Source of the DNA: a bacterium
Lineage (GTDB): Bacteria; Zhuqueibacterota; QNDG01; JAGLOF01
Assembly (NCBI GenBank): GCA_023139105.1
Contig: JAGLOF010000125.1
Coordinates: 1-48,885 of the forward strand
Direction: 5' to 3'
DNA: 48,885 nucleotides
Positions 25,607 through 34,888 of this stretch are shown here, one piece after another; the stretch's first letter is position 1; each line of letters opens with the position of its first letter. Under the pieces are notes generated by a model. It saw only the letters and a list, made by a program, of their open reading frames with translations. It searched no databases and was not told the origin of the DNA. Made by a program: the position numbers and the translations under genes.

Positions 25607-26569
25607 CTAGATGAGAAACTGAGGATCTTTAGAGAAAAAAGTATCAACCAAAGCCCGATACGTTGACAGACTTTTTATCTTTGAAATTTTACCATACAAT
25701 CGCCTTCCACCTTCAAAAGCCGCTGACCAATATATCCATATCTCCTTCATCTTGGCCAGAAGATGCGCATCTCCCTCCAGCCGTACCTGATATTCCGAAA
25801 ACAAAGCTTCATGAAATTGAAAATATCTTTCAATCCTGGATCCTGCTGCCGGATCATGCAGCTGCTTGATCTGCTCTGGCAGGAAAGGATCTGTCAGACC
25901 GCCCCGGCCAATCATCCACCTATGGACAGATGGAAATCGTTCTTGAAGAGATTCAAATTTTTGTAAAGAGTCAATATCTCCATTATACACAACTTGATGC
26001 CGGGTCAGATTAAGTACTTCCTGAAACGCCTCCGGATCCGCCTCTCCCTTATACATCTGTAAACCTGTTCTGGGATGAATGATAATCTCTTCCAGAGGAT
26101 AATCATCCAGGCGAGGAATTAGCTTGGAGAGCTGGTGTGGATCATCCTTTCCTAAACGCACCTTCAATGAAATTTCAATTGGAATGGCAGGAATGATCTC
26201 ATCAAGCAGCCTTAAAATATTATCAGGATCTGCCAGCATCCCCGATCCGCGTTTTTTATTGGCAACCCTTTTGTGAGGGCAAGCAAGGTTCCAGTTCACT
26301 GTAGTATAACCCATCTCACCCATGACTTTCGCCATGGCAATGAATCCTACAGAATCATTTCCCAAAATTTGAGGAATAAGATCAAAACTAACATCATTGC
26401 GATGAATAAATAGATCGCGCATGGCCCGGTCTTCACAATTTTCAATGACTGCACTGTTGATGAAAGGAGTAACTGCAATATCATACCCCTTAAACATACG
26501 GGAGTATATATTCCTGTAGGTACAATTGGTAACTCCTCGAATGGGAGCCATATATAGAATGGATTTCAT
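25607..26569 (-). CDS. dus: tRNA-dihydrouridine synthase, 320 aa
   Basis: FMN-dependent reductase that converts uridine to dihydrouridine in the tRNA D-loop. Motifs: MAPIRGVTNCTYRNI at the N-terminus (FMN-binding barrel strand), NWNLACPHKRVANKKRGSGM with the active-site Cys near residue 99, EISLKVRLG, IIHPRTGLQMYKGEAD with the conserved His/Arg, VVYNGDID and WMIGRGGLTDP for phosphate binding. A TIM barrel followed by a short helical domain; the length is typical. The lysine-rich loop after the cysteine differs slightly from the usual CPxxKxxxxG pattern. Which Dus subfamily it belongs to cannot be decided by eye. GAGGAA precedes the ATG. Confidence 0.92.
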   Translation of the reverse strand: MKSILYMAPIRGVTNCTYRNIYSRMFKGYDIAVTPFINSAVIENCEDRAMRDLFIHRNDVSFDLIPQILGNDSVGFIAMAKVMGEMGYTTVNWNLACPHKRVANKKRGSGMLADPDNILRLLDEIIPAIPIEISLKVRLGKDDPHQLSKLIPRLDDYPLEEIIIHPRTGLQMYKGEADPEAFQEVLNLTRHQVVYNGDIDSLQKFESLQERFPSVHRWMIGRGGLTDPFLPEQIKQLHDPAAGSRIERYFQFHEALFSEYQVRLEGDAHLLAKMKEIWIYWSAAFEGGRRLYGKISKIKSLSTYRALVDTFFSKDPQFLI

Positions 26570-26596
26570 GATTGTAGTTCCTCTTTTATTTGGACC

Positions 26597-26614
26597 GCCG
26601 ATCTCCTGATCGGC
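26597..26614. repeat. Small hairpin GCCGATC/GATCGGC
   Basis: A 7-bp perfect stem with a TCCT loop, 28 bases upstream of the dihydrouridine synthase start. It could be part of the leader, or a dispersed hairpin. The stretch 26615-26800 holds no gene. Confidence 0.5.
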
Positions 26615-26814
26615 TCCTTTTACCTTTCCATCTCCTTGATACTAAAAGCCCACGCCTCCGGCAGATCAACCAACGCTGCCAAAACCGAATTAAAATAAAT
26701 ATAATCTCAGATAAAACCAAGAAAAACCATGATTAATCAACTCTCCGCACTGCTGATGGGAGGAGATGACTCCATACTCTTCGGCTGTTAAGAAGAGGAC
26801 GATGATTAATCATA

Positions 26815-27031
26815 TTTGAATAAAGAGCAGGAGCATTGGCGTACCAGAGCAAACGGAGCCACCCTGCTATGCCCAAAGGATATTGATTCGGCAGACATAG
26901 AGTCAGGATTATAAAAACTGGACACTGAGTAAACATGATATACGTTGTCATCCCGTCAATCCTGTGATCCTGTTCTGCTCTTTTTTTATATCGTGGGGCA
27001 GGGCTGGGAGGCTCCGTGTATTCCGTGGTTT
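26815..27031 (-). repeat. Dispersed repeats B1 and B, opposite-strand copies
   Basis: Reading the minus strand, family B (27031 to 26901) runs from CCACGGAATACACGGAGCCT to TTTATAATCCTGACTC, and B1 (26889 to 26815) from CAATATCCTTTGGGCATAGC to GCAGGAGCA's complement and TTTATTCAAA. The order is reversed with respect to the block at 8281-8562, where B1 precedes B. The elements therefore move or are duplicated independently, or the composite is larger than one copy shows. Confidence 0.7.
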
Positions 27032-27047
27032 AATGCTTTTTCTTTTA

Positions 27048-27150
27048 AGCTCTTCCGAGTATTTTAGGGATCAACAACCTATCGCCAACATGCTGTGCTC
27101 ATCTGCAAGAATCTGCGGATTAATAATTCCACACAATTGTCGGAAGAGCC
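27048..27150. repeat. Second terminally inverted element, related to 5344-5617
   Basis: AGCTCTTCCGAGT (27048-27060) and a right end containing CACACAATTGTCGGAAGAGC (27124-27150) match the two ends of the element at 5344-5617. The interior is short and different (about 65 bp), containing CATCTGCAAGAATCTGCGGA. Confidence 0.45.
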
Positions 27151-27248
27151 AAATCTTTAGCACATACTTGAAATCCAATTTGTCCATCATACAGCTGTCG
27201 AATAAATGTTTTAGTTGATATTGTACGCATAATGCCATATTTTTAATA

Positions 27249-27392
27249 ATGACTAAAAAACAAAAAGAAATCACTCTTAATGATTACAAAAATGAAATAC
27301 TAGAAGCATATGAAGAGGGAAAACTTATCCCAACAAAATCTGAAACCGACTTCCAGACAATTGCAAAAAATACAATGAAGAGAAACAGATAA
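27249..27392 (+). pseudogene. Truncated CopG-type antitoxin, N-terminal 47 codons
   Basis: MTKKQKEITLNDYKNEILEA, then YEEGKLIPTKSETDFQTIAK and NTMKRNR before a TAA. This resembles the N-terminal helical part of CopG/BrnA-like antitoxins (PF12441-type), in which the next residues form the ribbon strand of the DNA-binding domain. That strand and the two following helices are missing. A frameshifted continuation (QINDVSV) is only weakly similar. There is no clear ribosome binding site and no toxin gene, so I read it as a decaying remnant. Confidence 0.5.
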
Positions 27393-27580
27393 ATGATGTT
27401 TCTGTCATTTTTCACTTTCTTACACTCCTAAACATCTTTACCATTTATCAATCCGTAATAATTGCAAAATTTCACTGGACATTCCATTACAATTTTATTA
27501 CCTTTAAAAACCATTTCTTATGGACATATTTTCAAATTCCTTAACCCCTTTAATCAACTGTTACATTACAGGAGAGATCA

Positions 27581-29218
27581 ATGCAAAAAAAGACTACGAT
27601 TACCACAGCTATGTCACTCATATTTACCCTAATGGCAATTATGCCACTCCAGTTATCAGAGGCATGTACATCAATCCTGGTTACCCGAAAAGCCTCTAAA
27701 AACGGTGCTACCTATATCAGTTATTCCTGCGACGGTTCTTTTCACCCTCACCCAAGCATTCTTCCGGCGGCTGATTATACTCCCGGCACAATGCTGGAGA
27801 TTCGCCGGCGTGGTGGCATAATTAAAGAGATACCACAGGTATTACATACATACAAAGTAGTTGGACTGATGAATGAGCATCAGCTTGCCATAGGTGAAAC
27901 GACCTTTGGAGGGCGTAAGGCATTAGTAAATCCCGACGGTCTTTTTCATTATTACCCACTGATGCGCATCATGCTCCAAAGAGCTCGTACTGCACGAGAG
28001 GCTATTGATGTAATGGCTGAACTCGTTGAAGAGTATGGCTACGGCAGTGAAGGTGAATCAATATCTATTGCAGATAAAGAAGAAGTATGGCTGCTTGAGA
28101 TTGTTGGTACAGGCCAGGACGGCAAAGGAGCGGTATGGGTAGCTGTCAAAATTCCCGACGGCATGATCTGCGCAACAGCAAATATGGCACGGATTCGGGA
28201 ATTCGACATGGATGATCATAAAAACATCCGCTACTCTGAAAATGTGATCTCTTTTGCTATTGAAAAAGGCTTTTATGATCCTAAGCTGGGCAGATCATTC
28301 AGTTTTGCCGATGCCTATTGCCCTGCAACTCAGGAACAGATCCGCTACTCAGCCCGCCGCATTTGGAGCATCTTCCGCCGCCTGAGTCCATCATTAAATC
28401 TCTCATCTGATTGGAGTTCATACACACAAGGTGCCAAACCATATCCGCTCTATATCAAACCGGATAATAAATTAAATGTACAAGATGTAATTGCCATGCA
28501 CCGCGACCACTATGAAGGCACTGAATTTGATATGACCAAGGATTATACTGCCGGCCCTTTTGGTGCTCCCGATAAATGGCGTCCCTTGAAATGGACTGTA
28601 GACGAAAAAATGTACGCCTGGGAAAGACCAATTGCAACGCAGCAGGCAGCCTTTGTGCATGTAACAGAATCACGGAAGAATGTTCCGGATGAGGTTGGCG
28701 GTGTCTACTGGTATGGTTTTGATAATCCTTACACCAATTTCTTTGTTCCCTTTTATACATCTATCACTGAGCTGCCAACATGCTTTACAACCGGATCCAT
28801 GAGGCAATTCTCCCGTGATTCAGGTTGGTGGGCATTAAACTTTGTTGCCAATTATGCCAATCTGCGTTGGAGCTATATGATAAAGGATATACAGGCTGTT
28901 CAGAAAGAGATTGAGACAACGGCTTTCGCATTGCAGCCTGCTATTGAAGCTACTGCAATGGAGCTCATGAAGAGTGATCCCACATTGATCACGACATATA
29001 TGAACAACTACTGTATCAGCAATGCCGAAACATCCGTAAAAAAATGGTGGGAACTTGCCGATCTTCTTGTCAGGAAATACAATGACGGTTACATTCAAAA
29101 TGACACTCGGCGCACAGAGTCAATAGGCTATCCGGAAGAATGGCTCAGGAAAGAAGTTGAAGCAACAGGCACCCGGAAAAGATTAAAAGAAGAAAAAGAG
29201 ATTAAAAGAGAGCTATAA
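27581..29218 (+). CDS. C69-family dipeptidase, Ntn-hydrolase fold, 545 aa
   Basis: Exported peptidase of family C69 (dipeptidase A-like). A signal peptide of 28 residues ends LQLSEA, directly before CTSILVTRKASKNGATYISY; Cys29 would become the N-terminal nucleophile after cleavage, as in Ntn hydrolases. Further family segments are EYGYGSEGESISIADKEEVW, then LLEIVGTG, ATANMARIREFD and DVIAMHRDHYEGTEFDMTKD. The length is normal. It would cleave dipeptides in the periplasm. GGAGAG precedes the ATG at 27581. RecQ follows after 44 bases, perhaps in one transcript. Confidence 0.93.
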   Translation: MQKKTTITTAMSLIFTLMAIMPLQLSEACTSILVTRKASKNGATYISYSCDGSFHPHPSILPAADYTPGTMLEIRRRGGIIKEIPQVLHTYKVVGLMNEHQLAIGETTFGGRKALVNPDGLFHYYPLMRIMLQRARTAREAIDVMAELVEEYGYGSEGESISIADKEEVWLLEIVGTGQDGKGAVWVAVKIPDGMICATANMARIREFDMDDHKNIRYSENVISFAIEKGFYDPKLGRSFSFADAYCPATQEQIRYSARRIWSIFRRLSPSLNLSSDWSSYTQGAKPYPLYIKPDNKLNVQDVIAMHRDHYEGTEFDMTKDYTAGPFGAPDKWRPLKWTVDEKMYAWERPIATQQAAFVHVTESRKNVPDEVGGVYWYGFDNPYTNFFVPFYTSITELPTCFTTGSMRQFSRDSGWWALNFVANYANLRWSYMIKDIQAVQKEIETTAFALQPAIEATAMELMKSDPTLITTYMNNYCISNAETSVKKWWELADLLVRKYNDGYIQNDTRRTESIGYPEEWLRKEVEATGTRKRLKEEKEIKREL

Positions 29219-29262
29219 GTGAATATGGTTATAAATTGGAAATCAGTTATTGAGGGCTGTCG

Positions 29263-31047
29263 ATGATAGGTAAAGCCAGAACTCTGTTAAAAAATATTTT
29301 TGGATATCAAGATTTCCGCCCTCTGCAGGAAGATATAATAAAGCACCTGCTGGCAGGTAATGACACACTGGTCATCATGCCAACAGGCGGCGGTAAATCA
29401 CTGTGCTATCAACTGCCCGCCCTGGTCTATGGCGGCATGACTATAGTCGTGTCGCCGCTGATTTCTCTAATGAAGGACCAGGTTGAACAGCTTCATGAGG
29501 ACGGCGTACGTGCCGTCTGTCTGAACAGCTCCCTTGATAACGATGAATACCGGAAAAACATACATGATATCAAACAGGGAAGTATCAAATTGCTCTATGT
29601 GGCACCGGAAACCTTGCTCATGCCTGCCACAATGAAACTGTTGGATGGCATCATAATTAATTGCCTTGCCATTGATGAAGCCCATTGTATTTCAGAATGG
29701 GGCCATGACTTCCGGCCAGAATATAGAAAAATCGCTACGGTAAGAAAGCACTTTCCAAATGCCGTATGCATGGCCCTCACGGCAACTGCAACTCCGCGTG
29801 TTCAAGAGGATATTAAAAACAACCTCGGATTTGATGATTCTGATGCATTCATCGCCAGTTTTAACAGAGAAAACCTCTTCCTGGAAATAGTCCCCAAAAC
29901 AAATGCATACTCTCAGATCATCCGCTTTCTTGAAAAATATCCAGATCAATCCGGCATAATCTACTGCTTTTCCCGCAAACAGGTCGATGAGCTTGCCATT
30001 GATCTTGAGACCGATGGCTATTCAGTCAAACCTTATCACGCGGGGCTTGATGACAAGATACGCCACACTAACCAGGAACTCTTTATCAAAGATGATGTGC
30101 GTATCATTATTGCAACAATTGCTTTTGGTATGGGCATCAATAAACCCAATGTCCGCTTTGTAATCCATCACGACCTGCCTAAAAATATTGAATCATATTA
30201 TCAACAGATTGGCAGGGCCGGCCGTGACGGCTTGCGCGCTCACTGTCTTCTGCTTTTCAGTTATGGAGACTCGCAGAAGATCAACTACTTTATTGAGCAG
30301 ATGAACCCGCAGGAACAGATAATTGCCAGAGTACATCTTGACAAACTCATAGGATTGGCAGAAACAGATGAATGCCGCCGGATTCCGCTTCTCTCTTATT
30401 TTGGTGATATTGATTTAGTTGATAATTGCGGCATGTGTGATAACTGTACTACCCCGGCTCAAGAAAAAATTGACATTACTGTTCAGATGCAGATGTTTCT
30501 CTCCTGCGTCAAACGGACGGGTGAACTATTCGGCGTTCATCACATTGTTGATGTACTCAGAGGTTCCGAATCAATTAAAGTCATAAAATTTGATCATCAA
30601 AAACTCTCAGTACACGGCATAGGCAAACATATCTCAAAAAAGCAATGGCTTCACCTTTCACGTCAATTCCTCTCCAAAGGATTGATTGAGAAAGAGGCAA
30701 TGCACGGCAGTATAAAAGTAACACAAAAAGGCAATGAAATTCTTGTAAACAGGGATGTGCTGATGGGGACACTGGCTCTGGATAAAACGCCGCTGGTACG
30801 AGCAGCCCGTTTGACTGAGGCAGAATACGATTCCGAACTCTTTTCACGACTCAGAATGTGGCGCAAACAGATTGCCGATAAAACAGGCGTACCGCCCTAT
30901 GTAATTTTCTCCGATAAGAGTCTGGTGCAAATGGCCACATGTTTTCCGGAAAACAGCGATGAACTGCTGCAAATTCATGGTGTTGGCAGTGTAAAGAACA
31001 AAAAATATGGTGCTTCATTGCTAAAAATTATTAACGTTAAAAAATAA
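29263..31047 (+). CDS. recQ: ATP-dependent DNA helicase RecQ, 594 aa
   Basis: 3'-5' DNA helicase for recombination and fork repair. Motif 0 FGYQDFRPLQ, Walker A MPTGGGKSLCYQLPAL, DEAH box AIDEAHCISEWGHDFRPEY, motif III ALTATAT, motifs IV-VI (GIIYCFSRKQ, IATIAFGMGINKPNVRFVIH, QQIGRAGRDG). The zinc-binding site is visible as C-RRIPLLSYFG followed by CGMCDNC near residues 372-399. A winged-helix RQC domain follows (about 405-505), and an HRDC domain ends the protein (LFSRLRMWRKQIADKTGVPP). Length and order are as in E. coli RecQ. The last 11 bases overlap the convergent receptor gene. Confidence 0.96.
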   Translation: MIGKARTLLKNIFGYQDFRPLQEDIIKHLLAGNDTLVIMPTGGGKSLCYQLPALVYGGMTIVVSPLISLMKDQVEQLHEDGVRAVCLNSSLDNDEYRKNIHDIKQGSIKLLYVAPETLLMPATMKLLDGIIINCLAIDEAHCISEWGHDFRPEYRKIATVRKHFPNAVCMALTATATPRVQEDIKNNLGFDDSDAFIASFNRENLFLEIVPKTNAYSQIIRFLEKYPDQSGIIYCFSRKQVDELAIDLETDGYSVKPYHAGLDDKIRHTNQELFIKDDVRIIIATIAFGMGINKPNVRFVIHHDLPKNIESYYQQIGRAGRDGLRAHCLLLFSYGDSQKINYFIEQMNPQEQIIARVHLDKLIGLAETDECRRIPLLSYFGDIDLVDNCGMCDNCTTPAQEKIDITVQMQMFLSCVKRTGELFGVHHIVDVLRGSESIKVIKFDHQKLSVHGIGKHISKKQWLHLSRQFLSKGLIEKEAMHGSIKVTQKGNEILVNRDVLMGTLALDKTPLVRAARLTEAEYDSELFSRLRMWRKQIADKTGVPPYVIFSDKSLVQMATCFPENSDELLQIHGVGSVKNKKYGASLLKIINVKK

Positions 31048-33526
31048 AACCCAATTTCAAGTAATACATCGAGCCCCTAAAACCAAAGGGGGAATATTGA
31101 GGATAAGGAAGTACTGAAGGAAGCAGACCTTCTCCCGACCTCTTATCCGGATAAACGTTTAATACATTATTACTTCCTGCTTGAATATAGACACTGTGGT
31201 TCAACTTATACTTCCCTGTTATATTAGTCAATATTTTACTTTGATAATAACTTCTCTTGTTACCGGAATAGACATCGCCATAAAAACTACCAAAACGAAT
31301 CAATTTGATATTCAGTTGAAATTTGGATGACAGGTAGCTAATTCCAAAGTGAGAGACACTTTTTGGTTGAACATCTGTAATTCTCGTGATGTCATTTGTA
31401 CCTATAGTTGTTGTTTTATATTCTTTTAAAATATCAGGGGTTCTGACATCACCTTCAATATTTGTTGAATTATAATGATGCATCAAGTTAAAAAGAAATG
31501 ATTGACCTGCATTTATATGCCACTGATATCTAACAGAACAATTAATTCCATTAGTTTTTGTATCAACGGCATTAGTGAAATAACGAGCTCCTGCAACACC
31601 ATAACTTTCAAGAATTACCGGGATTTCCGGTCCAAACTCAGTATGATCCTGAACAAAATCCTCAGTTATCAAAATTTTATCATTTAGAATAATTGAATAG
31701 AAATCTGCCTGGATTTCAAGATTACTCCCCAATTGATAGGTGATGCCCAGGCTATGATGTATGGATTTCTCAGGTTTTAATAAGGTTGCCCCTAATGACT
31801 TTGCCAAAGGATGATAAACACCATAAGTCCCCACATCATAGAATGCACCGGCCGTAAACACCGAGGATATTGTTGTAAAATAAGACTGTGCAAGAGACGG
31901 AGCCCTAAATCCGGTACTGGCCGTAGCTCTGACTGTCAAATTTTTTAATATTTGAAGATGAAGAGACAGTTTTCCATTTAATGTTGTACCGAAATCAGAA
32001 TATTCCTCAAAGCGTCCGGCAACTCCAACTCTCAATCTACTGCTAAGTGAATTTTCAATGTCTACATATGCTGCAAGATTTGTCCTTCGTGCATAAACGG
32101 CATCATCAGGGCTGTAACCGGGATAGACCTGTGTTCCCACGGGTGCAATATCTCCTTGATTCGGCCCATCCAAAATTGGGACATTACCATTGGTATATGA
32201 TGCCTTTTCACCTTCGAGTATAAAATAGTGTTCCCTGCGATATTCAGCACCAAGACCTACATCCAATGGATTCCTGATACTGATATCAAAAGACTTAAAC
32301 ATATCTGCACTAAAAATAAGTTGATTGTGTTTTTGAGAACCACAATAAAATTCACGCTGACTTTGGGCGCCATAGCTGGTATTTAAACTGTTTTTAACAT
32401 TAAAATCAAAGCGGCTGGAAGAAAAACTAATGGCTACATCACCAGTCCAGCCATGTATATCTTTGGAGTTTATGCCGGCAACAATTGAATTATCAACCAT
32501 ATCCGGTGCTATTAGCGGTAGGAAGCCATCCGGATAGATTGAACGAACATTTCTATCATCCTTTGGACGCCTGAAGAATCCCCCTGCCTCTCCCTGCCTC
32601 ATGGACATTAGTCCATAAGTATATAGCTCTGTGTATTCATCAAGTAAATATTTACAGTCATAAACTAAATTAAAATCATGACTGGCTGCATCACCATATC
32701 TAAACTTCGTTCTATTTAAAACTTCAGGATCATTATTGCGCGGATCACCATCAAAATATTGTTGACGCGCATATGACCGGGCTCTGTTTGTTGCACCCCT
32801 GTGAGTATATTCTGCCAGTATGCCCATGCTAAATTTATCATCTGAATCAAAAAGCAGTGAAAAATTATATGCTTTAATTATTCCATCTTTTTCGGATGTT
32901 TGACTGATATAAGTTTCGGTTCCGGATTTAAAACCTGTTTTAAAAACAATATTTATAATTCCGGCAATTGCATCAGATCCATATTGTGCTGATGCACCGT
33001 CAGGCAAGATCTCTATTCTTCCAATTGCAGATAAAGGAATAGCATCAAAATCTATAGATGTACTACCTCTGCCAACTGTTGCATTCATGTGCAGTAGTGC
33101 GGAGTGATGCCACCTTTTCCCATTCACCAATACTAAAACCTGATCTGTACCCATTCCATTAAACGTAGCCGGAGCAATATGGTCTGTACCATCGGTAATT
33201 GAAGTCCTGTAATAATTAAATGATGGTAAAAGTGACTGTATAGCCTCACCTGTAGTTATAAAACCTGACACTTCCAGTTCATTTGAACTAATCACTTTAA
33301 TCGGCACTAATGAGTTAATAGTTGTTCTTGAATCACCACGGGCACCGACACTAATTTTAACATTCATCAGCTCATCAAGAGACATCTTGAAAAGTTCTCC
33401 CATTTCTAAACTCGATGACTGTTGAGCATATAATGAATATGAGGATAAACATAGTATAAATATTAACAAACAAAAGGTGTAATATTTTGGTATACGGATT
33501 CCAGGTGTGGAATCATTATTACCCAT
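31037..33526 (-). CDS. TonB-dependent outer-membrane receptor, 829 aa
   Basis: Outer-membrane active transporter. The signal peptide contains TFCLLIFILCLSSYSLYAQQ; the mature start has LFKMSLDELMNVKISVGARG, a segment common before the plug. The plug (about 70-185) includes GMGTDQVLVLVNGKRWHHSA and ILPDGASAQYGSDAIAGIIN; the barrel follows, with GFRAPSLAQSYF near residue 530 and a terminal YYLKLGFIF ending in Phe. The ATG at 33526 has GGGGGAT in the usual position; an ATG at 33538 is also open. No cobalamin riboswitch or iron box is seen upstream, so the ligand is unknown. There is no TonB system nearby. It converges on recQ with an 11-base overlap. Confidence 0.93.
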   Translation of the reverse strand: MGNNDSTPGIRIPKYYTFCLLIFILCLSSYSLYAQQSSSLEMGELFKMSLDELMNVKISVGARGDSRTTINSLVPIKVISSNELEVSGFITTGEAIQSLLPSFNYYRTSITDGTDHIAPATFNGMGTDQVLVLVNGKRWHHSALLHMNATVGRGSTSIDFDAIPLSAIGRIEILPDGASAQYGSDAIAGIINIVFKTGFKSGTETYISQTSEKDGIIKAYNFSLLFDSDDKFSMGILAEYTHRGATNRARSYARQQYFDGDPRNNDPEVLNRTKFRYGDAASHDFNLVYDCKYLLDEYTELYTYGLMSMRQGEAGGFFRRPKDDRNVRSIYPDGFLPLIAPDMVDNSIVAGINSKDIHGWTGDVAISFSSSRFDFNVKNSLNTSYGAQSQREFYCGSQKHNQLIFSADMFKSFDISIRNPLDVGLGAEYRREHYFILEGEKASYTNGNVPILDGPNQGDIAPVGTQVYPGYSPDDAVYARRTNLAAYVDIENSLSSRLRVGVAGRFEEYSDFGTTLNGKLSLHLQILKNLTVRATASTGFRAPSLAQSYFTTISSVFTAGAFYDVGTYGVYHPLAKSLGATLLKPEKSIHHSLGITYQLGSNLEIQADFYSIILNDKILITEDFVQDHTEFGPEIPVILESYGVAGARYFTNAVDTKTNGINCSVRYQWHINAGQSFLFNLMHHYNSTNIEGDVRTPDILKEYKTTTIGTNDITRITDVQPKSVSHFGISYLSSKFQLNIKLIRFGSFYGDVYSGNKRSYYQSKILTNITGKYKLNHSVYIQAGSNNVLNVYPDKRSGEGLLPSVLPYPQYSPFGFRGSMYYLKLGFIF

Positions 33527-34228
33527 CAAATCCCCCAATTCTTATTATAAATAATCTTTACTTTGAGGAGAGATGTGTAAGATAGAAGTAAAACGGTTAT
33601 AACACATTATTCAGGTAGTATAATTCAAGAAAGTATTAAGTCCGGGCACTCTCTCCCGTTAATATAATTTCACCTTTCATAGGGAGAATAGGTACAAAAA
33701 GCAAGCCAAACAATTCCAAATATTTAAAAAAAAAGAGTGTTTAAAGAAATAAAATGTACTTCTGATTCTATTCTACAATCAAAAAAGGTCTTTTAATCAT
33801 TATATACAATAAAACAAGCTGCAAAAACCCTGTTAAATAAAAGTTGATATTAAGTCTAATTTAAAAAAATTTATCAATTTTTTCAAGTAGAAACAAAGTA
33901 AAAAAACGGGTCTATAGGGTTAGAATTTCTTTCAATTGAAGAACAGCTCTCTTGCCCTGAAAGGGCGACATATAAACAATTAATTCCAAAGATAATTTTC
34001 ATTATTATTAATTTTGACAATAATTGAGGCATGGGGATCTTGTCTCCGATGTTTCGCCCCTTCAGGGCTGCTATCTAATTAATTTCCTTCCCGGGCGTTG
34101 CCAGGGGCTGGTATGTTTAACCCCTTGTAATTTCTAAAAATAAATTAGTATGAAATTAACCCACTTAAAACAAGACAGAGCCTAAAAAGACAACATTCTG
34201 AAAAAAAGTATTACTTTAAAAACATCAA
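33527..34228. other. Intergenic region between receptor and carbonic anhydrase
   Basis: 700 bases without a gene. 33527-33940 is very AT-rich, with one weak hairpin (CGGG/CCCG, 33643-33658). The part 33954-34127 carries dispersed palindromes listed separately. The receptor promoter should lie in the left half. Confidence 0.6.
33954..34127. repeat. Inverted GCCCTGAAGGGGCGA-type repeats
   Basis: GCCCTGAAAGGGCGACAT (33954-33971) and ATGTTTCGCCCCTTCAGGGC (34049-34068) are reverse complements apart from small differences, and each contains its own hairpin (GCCCT/AGGGC). A third GC-rich piece, CCCGGGCGTTGCCAGGGGCT, begins at 34090. I recall similar GGGCGTTGCC and CCTGAAGGGGCG motifs as intergenic repeats in several bacterial phyla; no frame is conserved. 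Confidence 0.6.
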
Positions 34229-34852
34229 CTAAAATAGTTTGTGCATATGACAAATTTCGTCCAAATTTGAAATACACAAATTTAAATCTTTCAACAATCC
34301 ACTCTCAAGATCATATATTAAGCCATGAACAGTAAGTTTTTGCCCGGATTTCCAAGCTGATTGTACAATTTTTGTTTGACAAACATTAAACACTTGTGCA
34401 CCAACATTGAATTCGCATAGTAGATTTTCCTTTTCTTTTTCATGGGAAAAAGCTTCAATTTCAGCCTTATGACACTGATATAGATCTCTTATACTGGCAA
34501 GCCAATTATCAATTAGACAATGTCCTGGGAAATCCATCGCTGCTTTAATGCCTCCACATTCATAATGGCCGCAGACAATAATATGCTTAACCTTTAATGA
34601 TGCTACTGCATATTCGATAATAGATTGACAGTTCATATCTGAGTGTAAGACCAGGTTGGCAATATTCCTGTGAACAAACATCTCTCCCGGACGCAATCCC
34701 ATTATCTCATTTAAAGGCACACGGCTGTCAGAACATCCGATTACCAGATAATCAGGATGTTGACCTTTGATCAGACCGGATAAAAAACCAGGATGCATTC
34801 TATTAATATTACTTGCCCATTCTTCATTCTTGATAAAAATTTCAGTCAACAT
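34229..34852 (-). CDS. can: Beta-class carbonic anhydrase, 207 aa
   Basis: Zinc enzyme that interconverts CO2 and bicarbonate. Zinc ligands and active-site residues are all visible: CSDSRVP (Cys40, Asp42, Arg44), HRNIANLV, and CGHYECGG (His96, Cys99). The length and the C-terminal DLESGLLKDL segment are normal for plant-type/bacterial beta enzymes. A cytosolic location is expected, as there is no signal. The ATG at 34852 is preferred; a GTG two codons earlier (34858) is also possible. It is 36 bases after the YD-repeat-like gene on the same strand. Confidence 0.95.
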   Translation of the reverse strand: MLTEIFIKNEEWASNINRMHPGFLSGLIKGQHPDYLVIGCSDSRVPLNEIMGLRPGEMFVHRNIANLVLHSDMNCQSIIEYAVASLKVKHIIVCGHYECGGIKAAMDFPGHCLIDNWLASIRDLYQCHKAEIEAFSHEKEKENLLCEFNVGAQVFNVCQTKIVQSAWKSGQKLTVHGLIYDLESGLLKDLNLCISNLDEICHMHKLF

Positions 34853-34888
34853 TTGCACAATCTTCTCTTTTATTTTTAAAAAGTAACT

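Noticed and set aside
33641..33660. Riboswitch upstream of the TonB-dependent receptor
   Set aside because: Only a 4-bp CGGG/CCCG hairpin is present; no cobalamin, TPP or other conserved riboswitch core could be found.
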